A stretch of 64,000 bases of DNA from Flavobacteriales bacterium. GTDB lineage: Bacteria; Bacteroidota; Bacteroidia; JACJYZ01. Under the pieces are notes generated by a model. It was not told the origin of the DNA and did no database searches. It saw only the letters and a list, made by a program, of their open reading frames with translations. Both the position numbers and the translations under genes were made by a program. Shown piece after piece: positions 17,275-26,006 of this stretch. How positions within the stretch are numbered: position 1 is the stretch's first letter; each line of letters begins with the position of its first letter. The stretch covers positions 1 through 64,000 of the forward strand of contig JAGQZQ010000003.1 of NCBI GenBank assembly GCA_020435415.1, read 5' to 3'.

Positions 17275-19056
17275 ATGAAAAACCGGGTACTATTACTCGC
17301 GTGTATAGCTTTATCATGTGCTACACATGCCCAGGTTATTAACAATATCCATCTTTCCAATCCTGCAGCAAAAGACATCCTGGAAGGGAACTATACGCCA
17401 TCAACTTACAGCGCCTCCAATGTAATCGAGCATCCGGAAACCATCCTTGACGGACTGATACAGGATATTCGCCCTGACTCGTTGCATTCCTACATGGAAC
17501 ACCTGGGCACCTTTGGCAACCGCAATTCCGGATCGGATACCTTATCGGATACCATAGGCATAGGTGCGGCAAGGAACTGGGCCCTGGCAAAGTTTGATGA
17601 TTTCAGTTCAGCCAATGAGAACCGCCTGGTGACCTCATTCCTGCAGTTTGAAACCACGATGTGCAACATCCTGGAACATAAAAATATCCTGGCCATTCTT
17701 CCCGGTGCAGATGAACAGGCGGGTGTTATTATCATAGAAGGTCACATAGACAGCCGGTGTGAGGATGTTTGCGATACGGCATGTGTTGCCCAGGGAATTG
17801 ACGACAATGCAAGTGGTACGGCGCTCGTCATGGAACTGGCAAGGGTCATGAGCCGGTATACATTTCAGAAGACGATTGTGTTCATGATTACCACCGGGGA
17901 AGAGCAAGGGCTGTTGGGAGCTGAAGCCATGGCAAGATATTGTAAAGACAATGGAATTGATGTGAAGACCGTGCTGAATAATGACGTGGTTGGCGGCGTA
18001 CTATGTGGTCAGACCGCATCCCCACCAGCGTGCCCTTACAACCAACCTATTGACAGCTTAAACCTGAGACTCTTTTCTTTTGGTGTGCACATGTCGGCCT
18101 CCAAGCAACTGGCACGTTTCTCAAGACTGGAATATAACGAAATGGCAAAACCCAAAGAAAGTGTACCGATGGAGTTACATGTGATGGGTGCAGAGGATCG
18201 TCAAGGCCGGGGAGGTGATCATAAGCCATTCCGTGAAGAAGGTTATCCGGCCATCCGGTATTGCTCTGCCAATGAAAACGGAGATGCAAACAGCACCGAT
18301 CCGAACTATACCGACAACCAGCACTCGTCCCGTGATGTTATGGGATATGATACGGATAACGACGGAAAGATCGATTCGTTCCTGGTGGATTTTAACTATC
18401 TCCGGAGAAATGCGCTGGTCAATGCCAATACTGCTGTGATGGTGGCTCAGGGACCGGTTCCTATTGATAAACCTGTCTTGGAAGCCGTCCCGGGTGGATT
18501 GGTGGTCACACTAACAGATCCCAACAACTATGGCAAATACAGGGTGGCATGTCGTTATAATGTGTCGCTTGACTGGGATACTTTGGTCACTTTTGATGGC
18601 GTGCTTACGGATACCATCTGGGGTTTACCGGACCTGAAAGAAAGGATAGATTCAGGGAGCGCGAACAACACCTGGTGGATCAGCGCTGCATCCATGGATT
18701 CTCTGGATATTGAGAGTTTGTTTTCCAATGAATCTTCCAAATCAGTCACCACCGGCCTGAATGACATTCCGGAAGAGGCCTTACCCCCATTGGAATTACT
18801 ACAGAACCGACCCAATCCATTTGAAGAGGGCACCACCATTTCCGTTGCGGTGCACCGGCCGGTGAATTATGACAAAGCAGAGATTGTCATCGTTGATCTT
18901 GCGGGCAAAGAAGTGGCAAGAATGCCGGTTTCGCTAAAGCTGGCAATGAATGAAGTGGTATTCTGGCATGGCTTCGGCGCTCAGGGCACATACCTTTATA
19001 GTCTGGTTGTCGATGATCGGATCGTAGAGACCAAACGGATGTTATTTGCATTCTGA
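17275..19056 (+). CDS. Secreted M28 family zinc peptidase with T9SS sorting domain
   Basis: A 593-residue exported metallopeptidase. Residues 1-20 are a signal peptide. The M28 catalytic core shows the co-catalytic zinc ligands: His157 and Asp159 in EGHIDS, Asp176/177 in GIDDNASGTA, Glu209/210 in TTGEEQGLLGA, Asp237 in NNDVVG, and a late His in GGDHKPF near 312. An insertion with Cys162, Cys166 and Cys170 lies beside the first metal ligand and could form a disulfide or bind metal. The C-terminus (about 515-593) is a T9SS type A sorting domain (LLQNRPNPFEEGT, GTYLYSLV). It probably acts outside the cell as an aminopeptidase. It lies between the two Cys-protein cassettes and is convergent with the second. 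Confidence 0.9.
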   Translation: MKNRVLLLACIALSCATHAQVINNIHLSNPAAKDILEGNYTPSTYSASNVIEHPETILDGLIQDIRPDSLHSYMEHLGTFGNRNSGSDTLSDTIGIGAARNWALAKFDDFSSANENRLVTSFLQFETTMCNILEHKNILAILPGADEQAGVIIIEGHIDSRCEDVCDTACVAQGIDDNASGTALVMELARVMSRYTFQKTIVFMITTGEEQGLLGAEAMARYCKDNGIDVKTVLNNDVVGGVLCGQTASPPACPYNQPIDSLNLRLFSFGVHMSASKQLARFSRLEYNEMAKPKESVPMELHVMGAEDRQGRGGDHKPFREEGYPAIRYCSANENGDANSTDPNYTDNQHSSRDVMGYDTDNDGKIDSFLVDFNYLRRNALVNANTAVMVAQGPVPIDKPVLEAVPGGLVVTLTDPNNYGKYRVACRYNVSLDWDTLVTFDGVLTDTIWGLPDLKERIDSGSANNTWWISAASMDSLDIESLFSNESSKSVTTGLNDIPEEALPPLELLQNRPNPFEEGTTISVAVHRPVNYDKAEIVIVDLAGKEVARMPVSLKLAMNEVVFWHGFGAQGTYLYSLVVDDRIVETKRMLFAF

Positions 19057-19065
19057 TGATGTTGC

Positions 19066-20793
19066 TTAGTGGTAATCAACCACCAATGTACGTTGGGGAC
19101 TTTCATAAATCCCCCGGATCACCCATCTGTTTCTGAAGATACCAAGTTGCGTTTGTTTCAATGAAGTGCCACGCAAGGTGGGTGGAACGGTGTGCTCTTC
19201 CATCTTTTTTCCGTCAAGGAACATGGTGAGTTTACATAATGATTCGGGTTCCTGGGTCAATACGAGAAGGGTATCTTGCCATTCCATAAAGTCAATGATC
19301 TTTCGGTTCAGGGCATTCTGAAAATCCAGTACATAATTCAATGGGCTGTCGAAGTCTTCTAACTTCCGGGTTCCAGGAGAAACCTTGAAGATGCTTAGGC
19401 TGTCCAGAAGCTGATCCATATCCGAATCATTGTAACGACGTATCCATCCGGTCCGGGATTCAGCCACCATCAATCCATTTGATCCGTGTCTCACCATCGG
19501 AGATTCATAGAGGTAACCCAGGTGGTTTTCTATAAAATGGTTATCCAGTCTACCAGCGAGTCTTATAAAATTTCCGGTCGCGGTGAATTCCGCCAGCACA
19601 GGCAGATGCTTTTCAAAGGCGGGATTGAACGGGTTGAACCAGGGTTCATATTCCGAGGTGTCTGCGAGTGAGCCAACGGCCGGCCAACCTTTACTGAGTG
19701 GCATCCAGATGCTGCCCGTCTCCATATCAAACCAAGCCGAAGTATGATCTAATGTAAACATGGAATCCGGCATAGTGTCGATATCTGTGAGTGACAAATA
19801 CGTGGAGTCATTAAGGTGTTTTTCCACAAATGCGATGTGATTGCTATAGCTGATCTCCTCTTCATCAAAGGTCACTTCAGGAAGTGAAGCGGAGATCAGG
19901 AGCGTGGAGTCATTCCGAAATACGGATGAGAAGTACATGCTATTTAATATATGGTTGCTCCGCAGGAAGGTCAGGTATTTGTCCGGCAGTTCATCGGATA
20001 TGAACCATGTTTCTTCACGTGTCCCAGGCGACAGGGATGTTATGAACTTTCCGGATTCCAGGTCATAAACGAGGATCCCAAGACTGAGGTCATCGTTGAG
20101 TGCAGCAAACCTTCCGGATGGGCTGTAGGAGGCACCAAGTATCCTGGACAGGGGATAATCGGGATGATCTTCCAATTCGGTTATCCGGATCCCGGTGAAG
20201 TTGGAAATATGAGTGGATGGTGATTTGGCCGGATCATTATTCGGTGGCTCGCCAACCGGTTCAATCATTTCGTTTGCGTGTGTGATTTGCATGGTCGTCT
20301 GACTATTTACGTTCATTCCCATCAGGCTCCATGAGCCGTATAATTCTCCGGTCTGAACATTGCATTTGATCAGGAAGGGCACCGATAACGGCCTGCCGGT
20401 AAAGCGATAGTGTTGTAACAAACTATCACTGGTTTGTGTGATGATATAGTCTGTTTGAAATGGACGGTTTTTCAGGTAGGCGATGTGTGCTTTCTCCCTG
20501 GGATAAAATGATGCAAGCATGACGTCCGATCGGATACCTGCTTCGCGAAGGTAGGTGACCAAAGGATTGATACTGCCTTCACAACGTGGACATGACATGG
20601 GCCTGATGAGGATCAAATAAGCGGTATCCGTATTAAAATGGATTCCGGTCTTTCTCAGAAAACTTTTCATGGCATGCGAAGCTCCTGCGTATGGCAACAT
20701 GTTTTGCAGCGACTGTCCATAGAGATGTGTTTGAGTCAGCCAGCAAAAAATTAGCAAACCGTAACGTAGAAAAGAAGGTATAGGGGCAACCAT
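19066..20793 (-). CDS. Fusion of thioredoxin-like CxxC module and beta-propeller-like domain
   Basis: A 575-residue exported protein. A signal peptide spans about residues 1-28. Residues 50-150 form a thioredoxin-like module with YLILIRPMSCPRC (Cys68, Cys71). Residues from about 200 are beta-rich with repeated blade-like segments (GASYSPSGRFAALNDD, ILVYDLESGKF) and resemble 6-bladed propeller lipoproteins of Bacteroidota. The module order parallels the separate genes at 15476 and 16636 in reversed order. The reading frame continues upstream to an ATG at 20895, 13 bases after the previous gene; the ATG at 20793 is preferred because it places the hydrophobic signal peptide at the N-terminus. 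Function is unknown. Confidence 0.72.
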   Translation of the reverse strand: MVAPIPSFLRYGLLIFCWLTQTHLYGQSLQNMLPYAGASHAMKSFLRKTGIHFNTDTAYLILIRPMSCPRCEGSINPLVTYLREAGIRSDVMLASFYPREKAHIAYLKNRPFQTDYIITQTSDSLLQHYRFTGRPLSVPFLIKCNVQTGELYGSWSLMGMNVNSQTTMQITHANEMIEPVGEPPNNDPAKSPSTHISNFTGIRITELEDHPDYPLSRILGASYSPSGRFAALNDDLSLGILVYDLESGKFITSLSPGTREETWFISDELPDKYLTFLRSNHILNSMYFSSVFRNDSTLLISASLPEVTFDEEEISYSNHIAFVEKHLNDSTYLSLTDIDTMPDSMFTLDHTSAWFDMETGSIWMPLSKGWPAVGSLADTSEYEPWFNPFNPAFEKHLPVLAEFTATGNFIRLAGRLDNHFIENHLGYLYESPMVRHGSNGLMVAESRTGWIRRYNDSDMDQLLDSLSIFKVSPGTRKLEDFDSPLNYVLDFQNALNRKIIDFMEWQDTLLVLTQEPESLCKLTMFLDGKKMEEHTVPPTLRGTSLKQTQLGIFRNRWVIRGIYESPQRTLVVDYH

Positions 20794-20908
20794 ATGTTTC
20801 AGGATCAACACGGCAGGGTTGAACGGGGAGATTCCAACAGGAGGGCTATTCTGCGATCTCCCCGGTCCAACCCAATCCGTATGTTCATTGTTCAAACTTT
20901 GCTATTAA

Positions 20909-21325
20909 CTATTGCAGTGAAGGAATTTGTGATGAGGGCAATTGAAGCTCACTGCCGGAGATTCCCGTACTACTCCCTTCAATCACCATACCTGGGGTCA
21001 GGAATTCTCTTGGAAACCGATACACGATCATACCTGTTTCCGGATTTGCAGCATACAATTCTGCATCCTGAGACATTTCCTTATCTCCATGATCAATCCC
21101 TGGCCCGACCAGCTTGTTCCACATGAAAATAACGCAGTCGCTGATGCTGCACTGCACAATGGCGCAAGTCTCCCTGCTTCTCAAAGGGCATACCTTTACA
21201 TCACTGCCACTGGTCACCACTCCTCCGCTTCCGGTGATCTTCAGCTTGATGGCCCGGGCATCGTAGGATGAAGCACAGAGCAGTCCCAGGATCATCATCC
21301 ATCCAAAAATATTTCGGCTGTTCAT
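20909..21325 (-). CDS. Small exported Cys-containing protein (second paralog)
   Basis: A 138-residue protein with an N-terminal signal peptide (about 1-25). The segment IKLKITGSGGVV (26-37) followed by VKVCPLRSRETCAIV (Cys46, Cys54) aligns with the adjacent 111-residue protein at 21322-21657, with identical Cys-x7-Cys spacing. It has two extra cysteines (59 and 64) and a longer C-terminal part. The ATG overlaps the stop of the upstream paralog (ATGA), indicating translational coupling. Similar small proteins with a Gly-Gly turn and CP...CA pair occur in Bacteroidota without known function, as far as I recall. Confidence 0.72.
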   Translation of the reverse strand: MNSRNIFGWMMILGLLCASSYDARAIKLKITGSGGVVTSGSDVKVCPLRSRETCAIVQCSISDCVIFMWNKLVGPGIDHGDKEMSQDAELYAANPETGMIVYRFPREFLTPGMVIEGSSTGISGSELQLPSSQIPSLQ

Positions 21326-21657
21326 CGTTGTAGGGAATTTTGCATGGGTGGAGTGAGTATTTGAGCCAGATGCATGCTTCCATCGGGCATCCGTACCTCA
21401 GCCCAGACATATCCGTTGTCAGTCCTTATTTCTGTCATCACGGTGATATAGGCGCAGACTTCGGAGGCGCTAACAGGACAGACGCGCGTAGTATTATCGT
21501 TGTCGTTGGAAATAATTCCCCCTTTGCCGTAAACGGTTACCTTGATCTGTTCCTTAGCAGGAAGATCTGTGTTATGAGGCGTAGCCTTCATGGACAAGGT
21601 GGACGCTAACATGCCCGTGAATGCGAGCATGAAGGTTGTCATTTTTCTTTTTTTCAT
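21322..21657 (-). CDS. Small exported Cys-containing protein (first paralog)
   Basis: A 111-residue protein. Residues 1 to about 25 are a signal peptide. The mature part carries IKVTVYGKGGII (38-49), then VCPVSASEVCAYI with Cys60 and Cys68, the only two cysteines. It is the first gene of a three-gene unit with its paralog (4-base overlap) and the fused CxxC-propeller protein. A TACCTTTG box lies 31 bases upstream. Two Cys spaced by seven residues could form one disulfide, a plausible substrate for the CxxC module downstream. That link is inference. Confidence 0.72.
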   Translation of the reverse strand: MKKRKMTTFMLAFTGMLASTLSMKATPHNTDLPAKEQIKVTVYGKGGIISNDNDNTTRVCPVSASEVCAYITVMTEIRTDNGYVWAEVRMPDGSMHLAQILTPPMQNSLQR

Positions 21658-21688
21658 AGGAATATAGATTTTGGTTAAACATCGAAAG

Positions 21689-21696
21689 CAAAGGTA
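21689..21696 (-). promoter_or_regulatory. -7 box (TACCTTTG) for the small-Cys-protein operon
   Basis: Full match to TAnnTTTG on the minus strand, 31 bases before the ATG at 21657. The same octamer serves the outer-membrane barrel gene at 14480. Confidence 0.55.
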
Positions 21697-21792
21697 GAGG
21701 TGCAGTTACGGGGGTGGAGAGAAAGTGACGTGGGAACTTACGGGTGTAAGAAAATCGGTTTACAATTTATTAAGTCGGCCGTGTAACATTTT

Positions 21793-21903
21793 GGGGAGCC
21801 AGCCGTTTCACTATATAAAGGTTTAATCGCCACATCGATTATTTAGGGTTTTGAGGGTCCTGTCTGAAAAGGCGGGACTTTTTTTTGTCCGGGATGGCTC
21901 CCC
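21793..21903. other. Structured intergenic element with nested inverted repeats (candidate RNA)
   Basis: An outer pair, GGGGAGCCA (21793-21801) and TGGCTCCCC (21895-21903), is a perfect 9-base inverted repeat about 93 bases apart. It encloses a 6-base pair TAATCG/CGATTA (21824-21829 and 21836-21841) and a hairpin GTCCTGTC/GGCGGGAC (21857-21864 and 21871-21878) followed by eight T. A closed multi-branched RNA fold is therefore possible, as is a small palindromic mobile element. No coding potential is seen. The orientation is unknown. Confidence 0.5.
21857..21886 (+). terminator. Hairpin with T8 tract
   Basis: GTCCTGTC and GGCGGGAC pair over 8 bases (two G-U pairs) around TGAAAA, followed by eight consecutive T. 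It has the form of an intrinsic terminator on the plus strand, yet no plus-strand gene lies upstream. It would end a transcript starting near 21780 or act as an attenuator before the tRNA. Confidence 0.55.
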
Positions 21904-21980
21904 TTCGATTTTTCTATATGGGCTGCTTGAACAATGAAATTCTTTTAGGAAATTTGACCGCCTTTTTGAAATGATTTTCA

Positions 21981-22052
21981 GCCGGGGTAGCTCAGGGGTA
22001 GAGCGACGCTCTCGTAAAGCGTAGGTCGTGGGTTCAAATCCCATCCCCGGCT
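21981..22052 (+). tRNA. tRNA-Thr (anticodon CGT)
   Basis: A 72-base cloverleaf. The acceptor stem is GCCGGGG/CCCCGGC, the D arm GCTC...GAGC, and the anticodon stem ACGCT/AGCGT with loop CTCGTAA giving anticodon CGT. The T arm is GTGGG/CCCAT-like around TTCAAAT. The discriminator is T and no CCA is encoded. It reads ACG threonine codons. It stands alone between minus-strand genes. No direct repeat of its 3' end was noticed, so there is no evidence for an inserted element here. Confidence 0.92.
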
Positions 22053-22156
22053 CATTTATCGCCGGTGGTGGCTCGAGAATGGTCATTAGACATTAGTCAA
22101 TAGCCATTGACCAACCCCCAATCGCCTTTCTATTTTCTAATGTCTATTGTCTTCTG

Positions 22157-22180
22157 ACTAACTACTAACTACTAACTACT
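22157..22180. repeat. Short tandem repeat ACTAACT
   Basis: Three full copies of ACTAACT and a partial copy, followed by the palindromic ACTAGTACTAGT at 22184-22195. It lies directly 3' of the EnvC-like gene. In the same gap, TAGACATTAG (about 22085) recurs inverted as CTAATGTCTA (about 22137). Confidence 0.75.
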
Positions 22181-22196
22181 TGGTACTAGTACTAGT

Positions 22197-23408
22197 CTAC
22201 ATTGGGAACAGCCAGGTCACGGGATTCAGTTTTTCTGATCCGCCCTGCATGGCTTTTCTGATTTCAAAGTGCAATTCCGTTTTTCCTTCGGTATCATTGT
22301 TCATGATCAATCCAATATCTTGTTTGGTCTTGATCTGATCGCCTTTTTGCACATACACCTCTTCAAGTTTGGAGTAAACTGTGAGGTATAGACCATGCCT
22401 TACCAGAACGGCTTTTCCTGATCCGGGTACCGTGATGACAGCAGTAACCTCACCATCAAAAACAGCCCTGGCCTTGCTGCCTTTTTCGGTGACGATGTCT
22501 ATGCCGTTGTTATAGGTTTTTACGCCAAGTACCGGATGCACATGTTCACCGAAAGAACTGCTGATCTCTCCCTGAAGGAGCGGCCATGGTAACTTTCCTT
22601 TGTTCTTTTCGAAATTATCTGATAATCTTTGGGCTTCCGGTGTCAGATTGAAACGGTTCCTTTCTCTTATTTCTGAGGCGATGATATCTTCAATTGCCTT
22701 TTGAAGTTTCTTCATATCCGCTTCTTTCCGGCGGATATCATCCCTGAGGGATTGTTCCTGACGTTGAAGTTTGGTAAGGGCTTGGCCCTGTTCACTCTTT
22801 TCAGACTCCAGGGCTACACGTTGGTTTTCTTCTTCTCCCAACAACTTTTTCTTTTCCGATTTCTTTTCTTCCAGCTCTTTCTTTTTTTGCTCCAGTGCCT
22901 GTTGTGTTGAGATGATCAGTCCGGCCTGTTTTCTTTTATACTCATTGTATTGTTGCAGGTAACGGATACGCCGGTATGCCTGGTAAAAGTCGTTTGATGA
23001 AAAAATAAAAAGCATGCGATCGTAGTGGCTGCGGTTTTTATATGCGTTACGTATGATCCCTGCATACTCCTCTTTCAGGTTCACCAGGTCATTTTGCAGA
23101 GACTCAATCACAGCTGCAGTTTCAATGATCTCATCATCCAGCATCCGTACTTCTCTTCTGATCAATACCACCAATTGTTTTCGGCTGTTGATCTTTTTCT
23201 CAAGGATCACCAGTTGGATCAGTGAGATGTCTTTGGTCTCTTTGGTCTTTTGCAGTAGTTTCTTCTGGTAAGCGATGTTCTGTTCCAGCTTTTGTTTTTC
23301 CTTCTGCAGCTGTTCTTTCTTGTCCTTATCCTGGGCAAAACCGGTCATGCACCCTAGCGTCAGCCAGATGGTGGATATGAGAAGCAGAATATGGCGTTGC
23401 ATGACCAT
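22197..23408 (-). CDS. EnvC-like murein hydrolase activator / M23 peptidase-fold protein
   Basis: A 403-residue periplasmic protein. Residues 1-26 are a signal peptide (ending GFAQ). About 28-265 is a long coiled coil, very rich in Lys, Glu and Gln. About 280-403 is a LytM/M23 domain (WPLLQGEISSSFGEHVHPVL). The usual zinc motif is degenerate: GIDIVTEKGS keeps the Asp, but the final HxH is replaced by ELHFEI, with a single His. This suggests an amidase activator like EnvC/NlpD rather than an active peptidase. The ATG overlaps the stop of the DUF4292 gene by one base (TGATG), so the pair is coupled. It acts in septal peptidoglycan splitting, by family knowledge. Confidence 0.87.
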   Translation of the reverse strand: MVMQRHILLLISTIWLTLGCMTGFAQDKDKKEQLQKEKQKLEQNIAYQKKLLQKTKETKDISLIQLVILEKKINSRKQLVVLIRREVRMLDDEIIETAAVIESLQNDLVNLKEEYAGIIRNAYKNRSHYDRMLFIFSSNDFYQAYRRIRYLQQYNEYKRKQAGLIISTQQALEQKKKELEEKKSEKKKLLGEEENQRVALESEKSEQGQALTKLQRQEQSLRDDIRRKEADMKKLQKAIEDIIASEIRERNRFNLTPEAQRLSDNFEKNKGKLPWPLLQGEISSSFGEHVHPVLGVKTYNNGIDIVTEKGSKARAVFDGEVTAVITVPGSGKAVLVRHGLYLTVYSKLEEVYVQKGDQIKTKQDIGLIMNNDTEGKTELHFEIRKAMQGGSEKLNPVTWLFPM

Positions 23409-24253
23409 CAGTCGGGCACATTGAATGGGAAACGCTGGGGTTTATTCAAGGTAACTTTTGAATGTGCCAGCCTGACATATGTTTTCTCCTTGTCATTGAT
23501 ATCCACTTCCAACTCATGAGGAAACCATTGGCCATCAATCTCCTTGAACTTGGAATAATTGGTTTCGAATTTACGATTCTCAGCGAGGTCATTCATCAAC
23601 ACCCGAATGATACGGAAATGGTCCGGCTCTATGCGGATATCGTGCTTGATGACTCCAAAGTCGCTGTCGTCTTTATCATTGATTGACTTTTTCAAACGGT
23701 GACGGTTCACCGTTCCGAGGTTATAGAATTTTTGATGCTCTGTAGCTTTGAAGACGGAATCTGCATAGTGGGGGTAATAGTTCCCGGTGATAATGGATTG
23801 AAGAAAGGAGAAGTTAAGATCCAGGTCTACGCCTATCAGTTTGGATAAAGAGTTGAAATCGCCCTCGAAATATTTTTGATCTTCCGGGGCAAGACGGTTG
23901 ATGAATTTGATGGAGTCCGGGGTGATCATGGCCCGTGCCACCTCTATCCCCAACATGGTGGTGATGGATACCCAGATCACACTGTCCTTCCTCATGCGAA
24001 GGTTGGCACTGAACGAATGGTTTGTTTTACCGATGGTGGCTTGAGCTGCGATACGGGTACTCAGCCATTCGAATTGCAATTGGCTTTCTCTGAGTTTCGT
24101 AAAGAGATCGACCGGACTTTTATGTTCGGTAATAGTTGTAGCGGTCTTTTTTGTTGTTCGGCAGGCGGGTAACATCAGACCCAAAAAGGGGATCAGAAGG
24201 ATAAAAAGGAAACGCTGCCCCTTTGATATGGGTTGTAACAGAGGTAATCTCAC
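23408..24253 (-). CDS. DUF4292 family lipoprotein
   Basis: A 281-residue lipoprotein if started at the GTG 24253, four bases after the TPR gene stop. The N-terminus then reads as a signal sequence ending in LMLPAC (Cys near 28). The longer frame to 24463 would overlap the upstream gene by about 200 bases and lacks a signal peptide at its start, so it is rejected. The body has the LolA/LolB-like look of DUF4292 proteins (QFEWLSTRIAAQATIG, VWVSITTMLGIEVARAMI-like middle). It may bind lipids or lipoproteins at the outer membrane; this is a family-level guess. It sits between a TPR lipoprotein and the EnvC-like gene, a conserved Bacteroidota neighbourhood. Confidence 0.82.
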   Translation of the reverse strand: MRLPLLQPISKGQRFLFILLIPFLGLMLPACRTTKKTATTITEHKSPVDLFTKLRESQLQFEWLSTRIAAQATIGKTNHSFSANLRMRKDSVIWVSITTMLGIEVARAMITPDSIKFINRLAPEDQKYFEGDFNSLSKLIGVDLDLNFSFLQSIITGNYYPHYADSVFKATEHQKFYNLGTVNRHRLKKSINDKDDSDFGVIKHDIRIEPDHFRIIRVLMNDLAENRKFETNYSKFKEIDGQWFPHELEVDINDKEKTYVRLAHSKVTLNKPQRFPFNVPD

Positions 24254-24257
24254 TTCT

Positions 24258-26006
24258 TTATTGGTCGTAGTATCTTCGGTCGTTGATCTTTTTCTCAAGC
24301 AACTGTGAAGGCAATCCAATAGCGCGTGCCTTGTGCCAGTACTCCAGTGCTTCTTCGGTTCTTCCCAGCTTGAAAAGAATATCTCCGTAATGTTCAAGGA
24401 TGGTTGGCCTGTCTTTATCGGATAACTCCATGGCTTTCTTGATCCACTTCTCCGCTTCTTCATATTTCTCCAAACGGAACATCACCCAACCGTAGGTATC
24501 CAGGAAAGAAGCATTGTTTGGCTCAATAACCGTGGCTTTTTCCGCCATGCGTGCGGCCTTGTTCAGGCTATCGCCGCGTAATGAAAGATAGTAGCTGTAA
24601 TTGTTCAGAACGTAAGCATTCCTTGGTTCCAGAGTCAGGGCTTTTTCATATGCACCATCCGATTCACGGTGTTGATTGAGGCCGTGATAAGCGTCGCCAA
24701 GATTGGTAAAAAACTGGCCTTTTACCACCGCATCATCCTGCGCGAAATCAAGACCGGCATTCAAGACATCTACGGCCTTTTTAAAATCTTTGGTTTGAAT
24801 GTTGGCAAGTCCGTTTAGAAGATAAATGAGTCCCTGGGTTGGAAAGAGTTCCAACGCTTTTTGGCTTTCCTCGGCCATTGCCGGGAAATCTTCTAATTCG
24901 GATTCTATGATGAGCAGCTGTTTCCATACTGCAAATTTCTCGTGATCCAGGGAGATGGCTTTTCGGAATGCGTCACGTGCTTCTTCCAGCTTGTTCTCTC
25001 TGTACAGAAAGTCACCATACATAGCAAACGCTTTTGGTTCATTGGGGTGTGTGCGGACCATGATATCGCAAAGCTCCATGGCCTGGCCTGTAAGTGCGGG
25101 ATAAGTTTCGGAAATAGAATAGTACGAAAGAAGAATCTTGATCTTGGTGTCTATGTTCGCATTTTCCTGTTGGAATCCGGCCTTGAGTTCTTCAAAAGAT
25201 TTATCATCCTGGCCAATGGAGCGGTAATAGTCGGCCAACGAAAAATGTACGATCGGGTTTTCAGGGTCCACCTCCTTCAGCTTCAGAAATGCCTTCAGCG
25301 CTTCTTCCTCCATATCGTTGGCGAAATAAAGCTCGGCAAGCATGCCATAATATCTTCCTTCAGCCGGATTAGACTGGATCAGTTTGTTAATCTCAGCCAC
25401 TGCTTCAGTCACCTTTCCCATCCGAAGGTACAGGCGTTCCTTTTGTACGATCAGATCTTCATCAAGGCCCATACGGTCTTCAACTTCCTGGTATGTTTTA
25501 ATGGCAGCCTCCAGTTTGCCCGCGGTGATCTGCACTGCAGCCAGTTCATATACATATTCCAGGTTTTCAGGATCATCTTTCAGCAGGCGGCGGTATACAC
25601 TTATGGCATCTTCATACAGCCGGTTGTTCATGCAAACCTTGGCAAGCAACAGCTGGTACCATTTGTTTTGTGGGTCCAGGCTCACCGCTTTTCTGGCAAA
25701 ACCCAGGGCATCTTCATAACGGCCGGTGTTGTTGAAGACGGTGGCCAGCTCGTACATCACGGCATGGTTGGCCGGATCGATGCGAAGACATTGGTTGTAA
25801 AGATTAACCGCGATGTCAAGGTTTCCAAGGACCTTCTCTTTGGCCGCCGAATAAAAAAGCCGGGTAACTGTAAGTTGATCCTTTTCATCAAGGACCTTGG
25901 TTTTTGATGATACGCCTGACTGCGCAACCTCATGCGATTTGCATCCCGTGCCCACAAGTGTTGCAGTGAGGATTAAAAAAAGGTATGGACGGATCAGGCT
26001 TTTCAT
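24258..26006 (-). CDS. Tetratricopeptide-repeat lipoprotein
   Basis: A 582-residue lipoprotein with lipobox GTGC (Cys22) after a hydrophobic signal. From about 45 to the end it is a superhelix of around 14 TPR or TPR-like units, for example YNQCLRIDPANHAVMYELA and ALTLEPRNAYVLNNYSYYL. It likely scaffolds protein contacts at the inner face of the outer membrane. Its ATG directly follows the stop of the nucleotidyltransferase gene, and it precedes the DUF4292 gene by four bases. No catalytic motif is present and the partner is unknown. Confidence 0.88.
   Translation of the reverse strand: MKSLIRPYLFLILTATLVGTGCKSHEVAQSGVSSKTKVLDEKDQLTVTRLFYSAAKEKVLGNLDIAVNLYNQCLRIDPANHAVMYELATVFNNTGRYEDALGFARKAVSLDPQNKWYQLLLAKVCMNNRLYEDAISVYRRLLKDDPENLEYVYELAAVQITAGKLEAAIKTYQEVEDRMGLDEDLIVQKERLYLRMGKVTEAVAEINKLIQSNPAEGRYYGMLAELYFANDMEEEALKAFLKLKEVDPENPIVHFSLADYYRSIGQDDKSFEELKAGFQQENANIDTKIKILLSYYSISETYPALTGQAMELCDIMVRTHPNEPKAFAMYGDFLYRENKLEEARDAFRKAISLDHEKFAVWKQLLIIESELEDFPAMAEESQKALELFPTQGLIYLLNGLANIQTKDFKKAVDVLNAGLDFAQDDAVVKGQFFTNLGDAYHGLNQHRESDGAYEKALTLEPRNAYVLNNYSYYLSLRGDSLNKAARMAEKATVIEPNNASFLDTYGWVMFRLEKYEEAEKWIKKAMELSDKDRPTILEHYGDILFKLGRTEEALEYWHKARAIGLPSQLLEKKINDRRYYDQ

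Noticed and set aside
21981-22052. tRNA-Thr as an integration site for the 12-22 kb block
   Set aside because: No integrase gene and no direct repeat of the tRNA 3' end was found nearby.
21823-22086. Minus-strand reading frame of 87 codons across the tRNA-Thr gene
   Set aside because: It is the reverse translation of a tRNA (typical GMGFEPTTYALRERRST peptide), a known artefact.
22157-22180. ACTAACT repeats as a possible CRISPR
   Set aside because: The unit is 7 bases and directly repeated without spacers.
24942-25907. Plus-strand reading frame of 321 codons inside the TPR gene
   Set aside because: It mirrors the codon structure of the TPR protein on the other strand and shows no independent motif.
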